DNA of 64,000 nucleotides from Lucifuga dentata (GCA_014773175.1 VXCM01002528.1:36209-100208), one strand, 5' to 3'; numbered from the stretch's first letter, positions 12,195-25,090 are shown. Numbers and translations are program-made. Notes: generated by a model not told the origin, from the letters alone.

Positions 12195-12599
12195 GTTTGA
12201 AGACCCAGAACCTTTGGCCTGAATCTCCAAATACACAATTTATCTTTCTTTTCATTTTCTTTACTCTCTCTAATTCAAAAAATACTCCACAGTCTGTTTG
12301 CTCTGTTTCTGTTTTATTGTGTTTGAAAGACACTCTCAGACTCTCCTGTGGGACGGAGCTGGAAATACCTGATTAAAACCACCCCAGCAATGCACTTGAT
12401 TTTCATAGAATTACCAATATGTTTAGCACTTTTCAATGTCTGGACATTTTTCTTCTGTTTAAGTAACTTTTGACAAATGTTCTACTGTCTGTGCTGGCAG
12501 AGCTGGCTGTAGGGAATAGCTTTGTCTCTGTATGGACTGGATCCAAGACAAGCAGGGTCTAATTTTTAGTGGTGGTAGCAGACTTTTGCACACATGGCA

Positions 12600-12960
12600 A
12601 AACTAATGCCACCATCACATAAAATGACATCACGACTTCACAGCCTGGCCGGCCACCCAGCACAAAGCAAAAAAAAGAGTGTTTTCTCATCATAATAGAA
12701 TTGAGAACAAATGGCTACTTTGGTTGATAATTAATTTGTTTATGAACTTTAACCAGTTATAATGACTTTGAAAATGCTCTTTGCCTCTGCAGAGCAATAA
12801 TCTCTATTAAGCGATCATCTTCATAAAACAAGCGACCGGCAAAATCAATTTCTATTTTCAGAAATCGTTAATTAATTTATTTTTTTACCTTACAGAAATC
12901 CATTTAACTTGCATTAATCTGATGCTGCTTGGTGTGTCGATTGTGGATTGTGGTAAAGAT
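12600..12960. promoter_or_regulatory. Candidate conserved non-coding element
   Basis: Unique, non-repetitive, AT-rich sequence with several homeodomain-type cores (TTGATAATTAATTTG near 12724, CGTTAATTAATTTA near 12867) and no open frame. Resemblance to vertebrate developmental enhancers is an impression; conservation was not tested. Confidence 0.25.
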
Positions 12961-13550
12961 ATCTATTATCCTAAAATGATGAGCAGAGTTTTACATTTTA
13001 AATATGAAGGTAGGTACCTGTAAGAGCACTCGTAAGGAATTATAATAGGCCTTCTTAAAGTTTTATGATTGAACTTATATTGTAGGATTATATCATTACC
13101 CATGAAGAATTGTAAATATGTACTCAAGTGACTTTTGTATTCCTTTTACCTGCTAATGTTTTATTATCTGATGAAAACTACAGAAAAATGGAAATTCTCT
13201 GTTTATTTTACATTATAGCGGTTAATATACTTGAACTAATAGCGCAGTTTTAAGTTTTATTATTGTTTTAAAAGCGCCGATGGAATGGACCAGTCAGCAT
13301 TTTGCGTTCCAACTTTAAGACATTAAAAACGGACATGGCAAGCATTGTGATGGCTTATTTTTTCATTTGTTTTGCTCCTCTGGTTTTGTTCGTTTGAAAC
13401 TGGTGATAAATATAGGAGAGAGTTTGTGATTAACAACACAAATTTGCAGTGTGCATGAGATATGAGAAAAAGATGATACAGATGGCAGATAGTGAATTTT
13501 AGTTGTAGACTGTAGATGTATTTGGATTTTAGAGTACTGTGCTGCTTTTT
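12961..13550. other. Unique AT-rich non-coding DNA
   Basis: No repeat termini, RNA gene or coding exon recognised. Confidence 0.4.
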
Positions 13551-14193
13551 GATATCTCTCTCTCTCTCTCTGAGTGAGTGCCATTCTGTAGATATGCAAG
13601 GGCTACAGCTGTAGTGCCCTTGTATATACACACACACACGCACACACACATGCACACTCCCCTGTGTGCTCCTGCCCTGGGTATTAACTTACCTCTCTGT
13701 AGCAGCTGGAGTCACATTGTGGTGAAACCTCTCTGTACCTGAAGGCATCACACACACAGACACACAGACAACACATGAAATTCAGTTCGACACTTGTAAG
13801 CACACACACCTACATGCCCTGGAAAAAGACTCGTTTAAATCCACATGCATTTAGTTTATGTGTTGAGTCTAATAAAACTGCCTTAGTTTTATATTTTGTG
13901 ATGTTAAGAAGCTGGAGCAGCAGCAGTTTTGAGTCTGCTCACTGGAAAACAGATTCCTCTGTTCTAAATGTGTCAGAAATCAAAACAGGCCTTTTTCCTG
14001 TTAGCACAGAGAGTGTTAAAGTCCATTACGGCCTGAAGCAAATCATAAGGGCTCGATTTGGTTTGTCCAGATTCTGTTTGTGCAATTTGCCTGATCATAC
14101 ATTTATCTCTTGGGCGTCCTCTTGTATTTTATATGGAGAAATGTAGAGTGTATAGTACATTTGTTTTGTCCTTTTAATGGTGTGTGTGCATGT

Positions 14194-14218
14194 GAGAGAG
14201 AGAGAGAGAGAGAGAGAG
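14194..14218. repeat. (GA)n microsatellite
   Basis: Short pure GA run. Confidence 0.93.
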
Positions 14219-14309
14219 TTTTATGAATTTTTATCTTTGTTTTGGCAAAAACAAAAAAAGTTTTTTTAACTTTCATGCCAATAAAGCCTTTGAATTGAAA
14301 AAATTGAGC

Positions 14310-14311
<2 letters not shown>

Positions 14312-14350
<39 letters not shown>
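14312..14350. repeat. (GA)n microsatellite
   Basis: About 19 GA units, 95 bases from a similar array at 14194. Confidence 0.95.
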
Positions 14351-14352
<2 letters not shown>

Positions 14353-14629
14353 TGCACACAATGTGCATGTACTTTTATTAGCTGAATTTGTATCCTATTT
14401 TGTGTTTTAATGCTTCTGCTGCATTCACATTGTGTGTGTACTTGTGCACTCTTCTGACTAAATATGCACAGTTGGTGTGTGTGCGTGTCCATGAGTATGT
14501 GTGCAAAAATAAAATTCATACCAACAGTGACTGAACAAGATACTCTGTGTCAAACCGAGGGCTGTGTGTTGTGTACACCAGTTTTAGCCAGTGAAATAAA
14601 GATGTCTGGATTTCATCCTCTCTCTCTCT

Positions 14630-14830
14630 CTTCTCGGATATTGATCGGGCCGAGCGCTTTGAGTACAAAGAGTTAAGGCCTGAAAGGCGAAACAGCCGCG
14701 ATTTCAGAGGAGTCATGAAAGTTTAAAATGCCTTCTCTTTCAGCCGGGTCTGGGGAGACGTGTTCGCTGTGCGAGTGACCCCCGGGCGCATTTGGAGATC
14801 CAATGGTTGAACCTTGCTCATCCCACGTTG
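14630..14830. promoter_or_regulatory. Candidate non-coding element, locally GC-richer
   Basis: A block of complex sequence with more CpG dinucleotides than its surroundings (for example CGGGCCGAGCGC, CAGCCGCG, CCCCCGGGCGC). It has no convincing frame. It could be an enhancer, a small unmethylated patch or a non-coding exon. Confidence 0.2.
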
Positions 14831-15099
14831 AACCAGTCAATACCTATTATTAGCTACTGCCTGCCCTCTGCTACAGGGCCTGATGAGGGAGAGAGAGGGA
14901 AAGAAAATACCTTCTAAAGGCCTAGAAGTGGAAGGAGCTGTGCCTGTGTGTGTGTTTTGTGGTGTGTTCTGTGTGTGTGTATATATATGTGTTTCTTGGT
15001 TAGCCAGTGGAGGGTGAAGTGTGAGTATGTTTGCAGCATTAGCGAGTGCACGTGGGATTGTGTGTGTGTGTGTGTGTGTGTCTGGAAATAGCCTAAGTG

Positions 15100-16800
15100 C
15101 AAACATTTTGTGTGTTTTATGTGTATATGCACATTTCTTGGCTTTGCAAAAGCAGGGTGAGCATGTTTGTTGTGTAAGTGTATGATGAATTACTTGTGTG
15201 TGGAACTATGTGTATCTAATTGTGCATGCTACGTGTGAGTTTCTCCATTTCATTAAAGTACAGGGGAGTGTGAAAGTGTGCCTTTAAATGTTGGTGTGTG
15301 TATGTTGTGGTGTAATGTGTGTATGTGTTCTTTTTGCATTTGCCAACAGAGGGAGAAAGTGTACATTTTGTCAGTATGTTTTCTTGTGGGCGTGTAAACT
15401 GGTGCATACCGGTATGTATGTATTAACGCAGGTATTTCTAAACGCAGGTAAATGTGTGTGTGCAAGAGTGTGTCCCTGTTTTTTTTTTTTAAGCACTGAG
15501 AGATATCTCTATTTATGCGTTAAACTAATGAAAGAGCAGCCCTCTTTGTGACAGATATAGGCCACAAAGGGCTACTTTATTACTAATGAGAAATACACAA
15601 GCTTATTCCTTTGAATTATTGACCTAATTACATAAATGTAATTACTAGACTTCTTTTACAAGGGTGCAACTACAAAAATATACAGATACACACTGGAAGT
15701 GTTTCTTAAATGGCTGTTTTATACAACACATTATGTAAATTGAGTCATATAATTTTTAAAATCAACATGCTATAAAACATGTCATGTGAAAAATCGTATT
15801 TTCTGGGTGTAACTGTACTGAACAAATATCCTGTTCCCATTTATAATTTAAGTCTTTTCTATTTTGGAAGTGATCATAATGTGAAATCAGAGCATGTGAA
15901 TTTAACATACATATCTCAACACATTTATCTCAAATGTTTAATTCTAGACTTACTGATAGCACTGTGTGGCAACATACAGTATTAATTCATTTCTGGTGAA
16001 CATTTGACATTAGTCTCAACAATTTGCCTTAAGTGAGTTAATGTTAATTAGGTATACAGCCTGAATAATTGAATAATTAAATAATTAAATATACTACAGC
16101 TTGCATTTATGATTAATTTTCATTAGACGGAAGCTTATATTGATTTCTTCATGTGGATTAAGAAATTTTGATCACATCGCAGACATTTGCACTGACCTTT
16201 AAAAGAGCTACATGGTGAAATGTAATCTAAACACCCCAGCATACTCCAAAACACGTAAAATGAAACCATGAAAGAATCCTGGAACACAACTCACAGTAGA
16301 GAGGAATTAGCAGAGGTGATAGTTTATTTAGCTATAAAAATGAAGGAAAAGAAGATGGAGAAGGAGATAGTATGTTCATCCAAAGAATGTACTATGGACA
16401 ATTGTCTCAGTTTATTCAACAAATGCAGAGCCGGAATCACTGCATCTTGATGATTGCAAAATATATTATTTCCCCTGAAACTTCTACAGTGTACAAAGTT
16501 CCACTGTAGTCTTAATTGTGAGATGCAGTAACAGGAACTTTGGCACAAGTTATGTTCACCATGGAAACATTTCTGTGCATTAATTATTCCAAATCATCAA
16601 TATAGATTAAAAAAAAAAAAAAAAAAAAGCTGAATGTGGCACACTTAAGAGAAGAATTAAGACAAATCACAAATCAAACATTTGTTTTGCACAACATGCC
16701 ATAACATGTCCAACCACCCAAAGCAAAGCAGGAACCTTTCTGTTTCCTCAAAAATACCATGTTCCTCTACAGTCTACATCTCAGCAGAGACAAAGTGTGG
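15100..16800. other. Unique AT-rich non-coding DNA
   Basis: GT-rich at the left, then AT-rich unique sequence with several TAATTA-type cores near 16040-16120 and a poly(A) tract at 16611-16628. No gene recognised. Confidence 0.4.
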
Positions 16801-17349
16801 CTGACTCAATTCAGTTTCCCCTCACACACACACACACAAATACATCACACAAACACACAACCTGTCACATCACGACAAACTCGCCATTCAGCGTGTCAAC
16901 ATAACGCCACCTGAAGCATAGTTCAACTCTATGTCTGCCGCCCCAACTACCAAGCACACAAGAACACAATCCACATACACTTTCCCGCTAATTGCCCAGG
17001 ACTTAGTGTGGACCCCCCCCTCCCCCTTCTTCCTCTACCTTGCTGTCCCTGACTCCAGGGGCCCATCCGTCAGTCCTGTCCAGTTGGCTCTGGACATAAA
17101 TAGGCAGATGGGCAGGGGCCTCAGTCCTATGGGCCCCAGAGGACAGATAGACTCAGCACCCAACATATGCACCCTAAGTACTGAGCTGGAGGGTGGGTGG
17201 ATGGGTGGGGAAGTGTTCAAAGACGACACCCATGGGAATGTATGTGTTCAAATATGTGTGCCTTCTTGTACTGCTGTACTTATGAGGTCCAAATGGCATC
17301 ATGAGGCTAAAGAGAGAAAAGGAAGTACTTGTTTCTATAGGAGACTTAT

Positions 17350-18030
17350 TTAGCATCAGGAGTTAAGTTTAGAATTACATTGTTTCATTGGGTTAATAAA
17401 GTTTATGTAAGAAAACACAGATCATTTGGGAAAATGGTCCAACTCAGTTATGAAATGGTGAGAAATTTCAGATGTTAAAATCATCTCTTAAGTTTATGCT
17501 AAATCTCTGGATCAGATGCTCAATGATGGAACTGTCATTAAAGTGAGGGGAAAAAATTACAGTCTATAAGGCTAAAAATCAGCAATTATTCAATATATGA
17601 TGAAGATGAAGTGAAGCTTAAATAGTACAAAGATAACATACTGCTGTGTAGTGGTACAAATTATTTTCCATTTCTGTCCATGGAAATTGAAGATAGTAAG
17701 CCACAATTAAATATAAGATCGCTGGGAAACAGAAGAATATTGCTCGTTCATTTGATCATTAGAATAGTGGTGAATTGTCCAATTGAGCAATTCAAAGTGT
17801 ACAATCAACAAAGCAATTTTTACTTATGTTTAAATATAATTAAGAATCTAGTTTGAATCTCTGTTTCCATGCCCTATATTTGCATTCTGTGTAAAACTTC
17901 ATATGTAATTCTATTCTCTCTCTCAATTTAAGTAAATGAGTTACTTGTTAATTCATTGCTAGTGGTTAATTTCAGTTATTTAAGTTTAATACTTTTAGCA
18001 ATAGCTTTTGTTTTGTTTTAGTGGCTAACA
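17350..18030. other. Unique AT-rich non-coding DNA
   Basis: No recognisable exon, repeat or RNA. A small palindromic motif AATTGTCCAATTGAGCAATT lies near 17773. Confidence 0.4.
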
Positions 18031-18227
18031 GTAGTAAATGAAGACTCACAAGTATAGTAGAAATGTGTGTGTGTGTCAGTCACAGAGGGACAAAGTGTTG
18101 CAGGCGATGGAATTGCTCTGGCTCTCTGTTGGCTGTGATGTTGCGGTCAGAGCCGTGAAGAAGCTCGCAGGCAGCTCTCTCTGTCACCATCACTCGCCAT
18201 CACACAGAGGCCTTTCTTCCTCCTCCT

Positions 18228-18360
18228 CATCCTCCACCTCCTCCTCCTCCTCTCCTCCCTTTGGTTCAAGGAGGTGAACAAGAAGCGCAGAGTNCATCCT
18301 CCACCTCCTCCTCCTCCTCTCCTCCCTTTGGTTCAAGGAGGTGAACAAGAAGCGCAGAGT
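18228..18360. repeat. Exact 66-bp direct duplication around single N (18294)
   Basis: Bases 18228-18293 equal 18295-18360. The unit includes a CCTCCT-rich stretch and unique sequence. Likely an assembly overlap artefact. Confidence 0.85.
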
Positions 18361-19068
18361 AAAAAGAGAGTTGTGTTGTTATCACACAGTCACGATCTGG
18401 ATAACTTCGAGACAAGCAACGGTAAGATGTGCAGACAAGTGGGAGTTAAGTGGAAGACACCAACGGAGACAAAGGTAAAGGTAGCAGAAGAGAAAAGAAA
18501 ACATCGCATTAAAGCAAAGTGAAGTCAGTGAAATCTAACTGTAGATACAGTACAGCTGCTATTTGTTTCAGCTGTTGCTATGGTTTCCACTACCTGTTGC
18601 TGTTGAAAAAATGCTGACAAAGAAAGTGATACCACAAAGTTTCCTTATGAAGGACACAATGTTTGTAAAATAAACAATACCTACAGTACATTTTGATTCC
18701 TGGCAAGAGGTCATGGTATAGGCGGTATAATCCACTCTGACCTGTGTGACTATCAAAAAATAACATATCCTTAGCCTGCACATCATGGTTTATTTTTCAA
18801 TAACTGCATGACTGGATGTGAATTATGGGGAAAATAGTAAGTAGTTATAATGGTACAACACACAAAGAAAAGGGCTTTAGAGACACGACAGATAGAAATT
18901 AAAACTCTTTGTCATGGACAAGTTAGCAAAATTAGCGATGTGCAGTGAAAAAAATGAAGTAATGATTGCTTAGCACCAATGATTTGACCAAAAATATTTT
19001 TGGAAATACATATTGTTTTCCCATATTCTAATCTATTAACAACCCAATTTTATATTTTATGTAACAAC

Positions 19069-19236
19069 AATATATATATCTATATATCTATATAGATATC
19101 TATATCTATATAGATATATAGATATATATATAGATATATATATATATCGATATCTATATATATATATAACTATATATATATAGATATATATATAGATATA
19201 TATAAAACAACAAAAATTAGCGTCATGGTCTCTGTC
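19069..19236. repeat. AT-rich palindromic tandem array (TATAGA/TATC)
   Basis: Interleaved TATATC, TATAGATA and CGATATC units make many self-complementary stretches able to form cruciforms. The right part is repeated once more beyond the N at 19237. Confidence 0.85.
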
Positions 19237-19304
19237 NCTATATATATATAGATATATATATAGATATATATAAAACAACAAAAATTAGCGTCATGGTCTC
19301 TGTC
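19170..19304. repeat. Exact 67-bp direct duplication around single N (19237)
   Basis: Bases 19170-19236 equal 19238-19304, including the non-repetitive tail AACAACAAAAATTAGCGTCA. Likely an assembly join. Confidence 0.85.
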
Positions 19305-19814
19305 TTATTTCATTTTTATTACTGAATAACGGAAAATGTCCCTGACAAATTAACTAATGTACCAAACTAAACCCAAGTTCTAAAGGCCTTTACCAGCTTA
19401 ATACCTAAAATTTGTGCTAATATTTTGTGCATTAAAATTATTTTTCAAATTCATGTATTCTTAATGCAGCCATTCACATCAACCGCGGAATTTCGCAAGA
19501 CAAATTTGAGGCATCTATTTTTTCTGATCAAGCTCGATTTTTCTGATTTTTAGCATACGAAAATAATGCATTGGACCACTCAAAGTGTTGTTTGCTGGTA
19601 TCCAAACATGAAACACGGCAGATCGTCTGATTGTTTATGGCCACAGAAATCTGACTGTGTAAGAAAACGGACATAAAGACAACATAGCTTCATTATGACA
19701 ACGATCTCAATGAATATTTATGTAAGGTCATTCTGAAGAATGTCCAAAAGCAGCCGTGATAAAACTTTACAATTCCCGTATCAAACAGGATCCTCCTTCC
19801 GCAGAATCTCTGTG

Positions 19815-19830
19815 NCCCCCCCCCCCCCCC
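19815..19830. repeat. Poly(C) tract with N scar (19815)
   Basis: A C homopolymer of about 15 bases immediately after an N. Confidence 0.85.
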
Positions 19831-20519
19831 ATTTTTGTACATTAATAGGTCCTCATCATCTGTTGCTGACTTAGTTTTTTTCATTGTGCATTTTTTGGTG
19901 TGAACCCATATAAATATTTGCAAAAATCAAAATTCATCTTTCTAGCCTTGTGAACACATTTTGAGTGCTGTATCCTCATACACATTGAACTATAAAGACA
20001 CACACACACACACACACAGTTAAACCCGAGATCCTGCGGGTGTATTGCTAGGCCAGGCAGAGTTGTCACTCCTTCCGTCTCTCTCTGGTGTGTGTCCAGT
20101 CCTCCGGGGGGAATCTCATCCTTCTTAATCCTATTAGTGGTGGAACTCACAGCTTCACGGCCTGCTCCTCTGGACCTGTCCACAGTCATTATCCCGACCT
20201 CCACTCAGGAGCCAAACGCATCCCTCTACACTTATTTCACTCCTTTATCTCCACCTCCCTCACTTTCCTTTTGTCTAGGAGAATTTCCTTCTTGTTCCCT
20301 TGCTGCCTTATAAGGTTTGAGTGATATGGTTTTTCAAAGGCCAATGGCAGTATTGTATGTCGACTGCTGTCATTAGAAAAAAAAATTATAATCCTGCTAC
20401 TAAGAAAGAACAAGAAAAATTATTTGATGGGCATGTTTTTCCTGGGTAATTTTGTCCGCTGGGTGAGCTCACTATGAGAAAACATTGAACAGATGTTTGT
20501 TTTAACAGAAAACACTCAT

Positions 20520-20660
20520 TTGTGGAACAACTTTAATCCCCATCTCCCTCAGCCGCTGCTGCATATGTAACTGGGCAGAACCTGTGAATTAGCTTTGAGA
20601 TTAATTGTGCCAGCATTTAAAACTTCTGTAGCTGTAGTCACGGTCTGGAGAGAGAATCTG
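20520..20660. promoter_or_regulatory. Candidate conserved non-coding element
   Basis: Complex unique sequence with a GCATATGTAAC motif and TTTGAGATTAATTGTG. It has no frame or repeat. Regulatory role is inferred from composition only. Confidence 0.2.
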
Positions 20661-20674
20661 TTTTAAAGAAATCT

Positions 20675-20711
20675 TTAGTGTTTTTTTTTTTTGNTTTTTT
20701 TTTTTTTTGAT
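20675..20711. repeat. Poly(T) tract with N scar (20694)
   Basis: T homopolymer ending in G on both sides of the N, consistent with an overlapping join. Confidence 0.75.
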
Positions 20712-20859
20712 CAATACAATATTTTAAAGTTTTATTGTGGCACAGTTTGCAATAATACTACTGATATTTTAGACTGTTGTTGGACTATTTTGAATACACA
20801 GATTCAGTGTATTCCCACAATTTTAATTTTCAAAGAAAAAGCTGAAAAAGCTTTTAGAC

Positions 20860-21190
20860 CACCATGACGCAAATCATGTTTTAACGTCCAGTTCAAACAA
20901 AAGTTCCTTTCACCCCCTTGGGTTCATTTGGGCAGGTCAGTACACTGCAGTCGCATTCGAGAAACAACCACACAGACCATTTTTAGGAAGTGGTCTCAGT
21001 CGAAAAAGAAAAAAAAACTCTAGATGCAGTTCCTTTGTGATAAAAATGCGATCAGGAATAGTTCTAAACCAAGTACAAGGAAATCTATTGATCTATTAGG
21101 ATCAGTCTCTTTCAGAAACAAGTACAAGGCTATCTATTGATCTATCATGATCCAAACTGAACTAACTACTACGTGATCTTTTGATATATT
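20860..21190. mobile_element. Possible decayed non-autonomous DNA transposon
   Basis: Contains phrases like GGTTCATTTGGGCAGGTCAG and CGCATTCGAGAAACAACC that resemble a fish hAT-type non-autonomous repeat I know in outline. A diverged local direct repeat AAGTACAAGG..ATCTATTGATCTAT occurs at about 21073 and 21119. Termini are not visible. Confidence 0.3.
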
Positions 21191-21199
21191 GATTAATCT

Positions 21200-22330
21200 A
21201 GAATCAGTGAGGGCTCAGTACACCTAGTTAATGGTAATGTAAACTACAACTTTGATTACCCATAGGAATAAAAATGGATGCTGTGTAAAGGTCCTCATAT
21301 CAAGCTTACCTAAGTGAAAGTTAGCATGTGGATGATTTATACTATGATTATTACAGACAAATGGGAAGGAATCTGCACCAATGGTGGATGACAGTCGTTA
21401 TGCAAGGGATAATGCATCAAGGCTTCCCACTATATGAAAATGAAGGATGAGGAGGAGTTGAATGGCATTTCCTGCCTAATTTTTCTCAACCGTGACACCT
21501 CAAAGTGTATTATTGTGCTCATATCATGGCAGCTTGTCAAAGTTTGATGAAGTTTTTTTTTTTTTTCACATCAGTATATATCAATTTCACCCACAGTTTT
21601 AGTTTAAATTTACTTTTTACAACAATGGTCAAACTGTTGACCCTAACTCTATTTAAGGTATTACAGTACACAACTTTATACAGACACCTACCAGTTACTG
21701 AGGACCATGGAAAATAGTTAAACTGGCACACATGTGACCTAACTGCAATCTCAAGTTTTGAAGTTGCGTCTTCAAAACTCTGTCATCACCAATTTATCCT
21801 CTAACTCCGTTTCACATTCTTTTTCATTTGGCAAAGAAAGAAAGAATGAAACAAAGAAAAGAAAAACAAAGGAGAGACGAAGGGAATGGTTCCCTACTGA
21901 CAGGTTGACACCGAAGCTAAAGCAATTCCCATTTGCTATTCCAGAAGGCATTAGAAACACTTATTTGAAATCTGGTCCACGGATTTCTATGACGTATACA
22001 TATGGTGTTTATTACTGAATAATTTCCTACTTGATCAGGCTCGAGAAGGCTGACAGGGAGCTCAACTTATCAAATATACATTGTTGCCAGGAGATGCAGA
22101 AACATTAAATTTCAAATAGCTGTTAACTAAACAGCTTTTCAATTAATCATGTAACAAAGGAAAGCATACATAAATATGTCTCAGGCATTTTGATAAACAG
22201 AGTGTGTTTTCCCAGTGCTAAATGCTAAATTTTAAACTTTCACCTTATTGAACATTGTCTGCTTGGCCAGCTTTGGCAACTATAGTAACTAATAATGCTA
22301 ATATGCTAATAATATTTTAGTTATTTTGGA
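21200..22330. other. Unique AT-rich non-coding DNA
   Basis: Nothing coding recognised. A small inverted repeat (AAGTTTTGAAG...CTTCAAAACT) lies at about 21753-21780. Confidence 0.4.
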
Positions 22331-22337
22331 CAATAGG

Positions 22338-22400
22338 CTTTGCTTTGCTTTGCTTCACTTCACTTCACTTCTATTCACTTCTATTCTATTCTATTCTATA
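22338..22400. repeat. Stepwise-evolving pentanucleotide array
   Basis: In five-base register it reads GCTTT x3, GCTTC, ACTTC x3, TATTC, ACTTC, TATTC x3. Each change is one or two substitutions fixed through the following units, giving a graded array. Confidence 0.85.
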
Positions 22401-22754
22401 AAAGATATACCTACTGTAAGATATGATTATAGTAGATGTGGTGGACTGTGGCATAGTGGGATTTGGGGGCTTCTTTACTTATATGTGTGTATGTTTCCAT
22501 ACAAACAATCATAGTAATCCACCAGAAATCCTCTTTCTGTTCCGGTTGAGACTCTGAATTTGTATCTTCAAGATAATCCTGCACATTTTGTACCCAATCA
22601 CAGACAAAAAACAAAAAACATATTGAGAATAATACATTGGATGAACCACTTTACACCATAGTCGTCTTTTCTAACACCATATTACTACAAAAATTCAATT
22701 TAGAAGGATATAGTATCCAGGTTCTTTTTCTACATATGAGAGTAAAAATATGAT

Positions 22755-23355
22755 GCCTTCTTTGTGTAGGAGTGTCAGGTTATCAGGGTCTGTCCTGTCG
22801 CGTGCGACAATCAGGACGACATCGTTCACGGTGCTCCTCATAGAATTGGCGATATTCTTTTATGGAGTGCTCACAGCCCTTGCGGAGTATAGCCCTCCAC
22901 TCAGGACAACACTGTGCTGTGGCACATTTTCCCAGGTTTCAGTAGAGATAAAAAGGATGTCAAATCACGCTTTAGTACATCCTTATAAAGCAGTTTAGGA
23001 TGACCCACTGGACAGGATTCACTTGCAGTTGACCATAGAAGATTGCTTTTGGAATTTGGTAATCATCCATGCACACTACATGACTCGAGCAATGCAGTTG
23101 ATGATGTCTCAGCATGGTATGCATGTCTTTGGCTGCCGTTGTCTCCAGTATTTGTGTGTTGGGGACATGATCATAACACCCATAATTGAACGAAGGCACC
23201 TCATGTGAAATGCATTAAGGCGATGTTCCTGCCTTCTATATGTCAGCCAACACTCGCTACCAGAAAGTAAGACACTCAGCACACAAGCCTCATACACATG
23301 CACAGGACTGTCAGGGAGACCACGTATATGGACAAGAAATCTGTTGAACCTGTTG
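22755..23355 (-). pseudogene. 5'-truncated, frameshifted LINE reverse-transcriptase C-terminus
   Basis: On the minus strand the conceptual protein begins near 23350 with RFNRFLVHIRGLPDSPV, then YEACVLSVLLSGSECW and YRRQEHRLNAFHMRCLR. This is the familiar C-terminal part of vertebrate non-LTR retrotransposon reverse transcriptases, just after the polymerase core. A frameshift at about 23165-23190 moves it to a second frame (LRHHQLHCSSHVVCMDDYQI, then PKAIFYGQLQ). Another near 22990 gives YKDVLKRDLTSFL. An in-frame TGA near 22900 and a further shift lead to WRAILRKGCEHSIKEYRQFY, ending at a stop at 22783-22785. At least three lesions and loss of the endonuclease and polymerase core show it is dead. 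The LINE clade (RTE-, L2- or jockey-type) is not resolved. Confidence 0.85.
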
Positions 23356-23399
23356 TATGTATATGATGTACTGCAGCTTCAAAATCAGGTAGAATTATG

Positions 23400-23935
23400 T
23401 CTTAACCCCTTACCTTCATCCAAATCTAAAGGTTCAGCTAGCACTGACAGTGGCCAACAGTTTGGATGTTTGCCTTGCTTCAAATGTGTGTGAGCCTGTG
23501 CTTGTGTGTGTTCTTTTTGTGTGTTTGGAGGTCCTTTCCTGTCACTTCAATGTTCTTTACCTGCTGGAGCAGATGATCAGTCCCCTGTGCTCTGCTCTGA
23601 GCCTGGTGGATGACAGGATCTAACAGCACTGATAAACACAGACGCCCCACAACCCAGTTGGCCTCGGCCGTGACAGTGACTGAACTGGCCTCAAATCGCC
23701 TCTGACAGGAAGCAGTGTCAACACACCTATAAGACACACACATACACACAAGCTTGGGATAAACATGAAGTAAGCACATGAATACACATGCACAAATATA
23801 AAACCATATGCACCCAAAAACTAACATATGTGATTTCTACCGCATCACACACAGTGACAGGCGTGGGGTTAAGTATGAAGCAAGCTCAGTCTGAAAAGCA
23901 TGCACACTCACAAAGAACACATGTACACTGCACAC
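23400..23935. other. Unique non-coding DNA
   Basis: Mixed sequence between the LINE remnant and a microsatellite. No gene recognised. Confidence 0.4.
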
Positions 23936-23938
23936 ACA

Positions 23939-23941
<3 letters not shown>

Positions 23942-23986
<45 letters not shown>

Positions 23987-24007
23987 NACACACACACACA
24001 CACACAC
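23942..24007. repeat. Compound (CT)n-(CA)n microsatellite with N scar (23987)
   Basis: CT array 23942-23968 followed by CA to 24007 with one N. Confidence 0.93.
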
Positions 24008-24394
24008 TAACTCAGTATGTCCAAACCTATTCTGGCAGAGCTAAGCTGACATCACATCAAAGAGAGGACTGTCACTTCACCTGGAAATGCGTGTGGATGA
24101 CTTCTGGCAAACACCAACATGTACACATGTCAGGTCTGTAACTGACCGCCTCCACAGAGGCTGAATTACAGCCCAGAGCACAGACATGATCGCGGAGTGG
24201 CTCATTGTGGTGCACGACCACAAAACAATGCTGCCGTGGGTGAAAGGTAGAGGCTTGTCAGGTTGAAAATAGGCATGTGAAGTAGCAGCAACTGGCTCAC
24301 AAACAAAATATATAACCCAATATTAATTGGATGCACAGGACACTGAGTCATAAACAACTATGGGTAGATAGTTTGACGAATATGACTTTTTCAC

Positions 24395-24437
24395 AAAAAA
24401 AAAAAAAATNAAAAAAAAAAAAAATAATAATAATAAT
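24395..24437. repeat. Poly(A)/(ATA)n with N scar (24410)
   Basis: A homopolymer interrupted by TN, passing into AATAATAAT. Confidence 0.85.
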
Positions 24438-24439
24438 TA

Positions 24440-25080
24440 CTGCAACTGGTGTAGATTGCTTATGACGTATTTATTGTAAAATTAATTAATAACACAGTGG
24501 CTGAAAGCAACAGAACTTCAGGGATGCAATGTTAGAGGCTATATTTCACATTTTATTATGTATTTAATTTGTTTATTTAATTAGATTTTAAATAACTGCT
24601 CACAATATAGGCCTGAAAAACAAAGAATGCTGGGAAGCTTTCTAGGCATCTAAAGCTCAAGATTGTTGTTTTATGTTGTTGTGAAGTTTCTTTTGATTTT
24701 CATTTATCCACAACATGGTAAAAAGCCTTCTGTCTACAGCTGGTGATAATGTTTATTGATATTTTATTTGATGGTTATTTAATAATTAGAATAGTATTGA
24801 TACTATATTGGTTTGAGGGAATATGTTCCTGTGCTCAGATAAATGGTAGTTGTATTTATTTACTTGTAATTCCATTCACGTTACAACCATAACAGCAAGG
24901 ATAATTGCTGAAATTGCTTATAATTAGTGTTCTAGCTAAACACCATTTAGCATTTTTAAAAACAGGTTATCAGAAAAATAAATCCAAAAAGAGCCCTAAC
25001 ATCCACACATACATCACACACTCACTTAAACAAAATTTAACAGGTTCCTTTTATTGCTGCTCTAATTTTACACCAGCAGT
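24440..25080. other. Unique AT-rich non-coding DNA
   Basis: No gene or named repeat recognised. Confidence 0.4.
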
Positions 25081-25090
25081 TACAAAAAAG

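Noticed and set aside
18038..18277. 79-residue frame ending in a serine run
   Set aside because: The serine run comes from CCTCCT repeats and the frame abuts an assembly join at 18294. No domain recognised.
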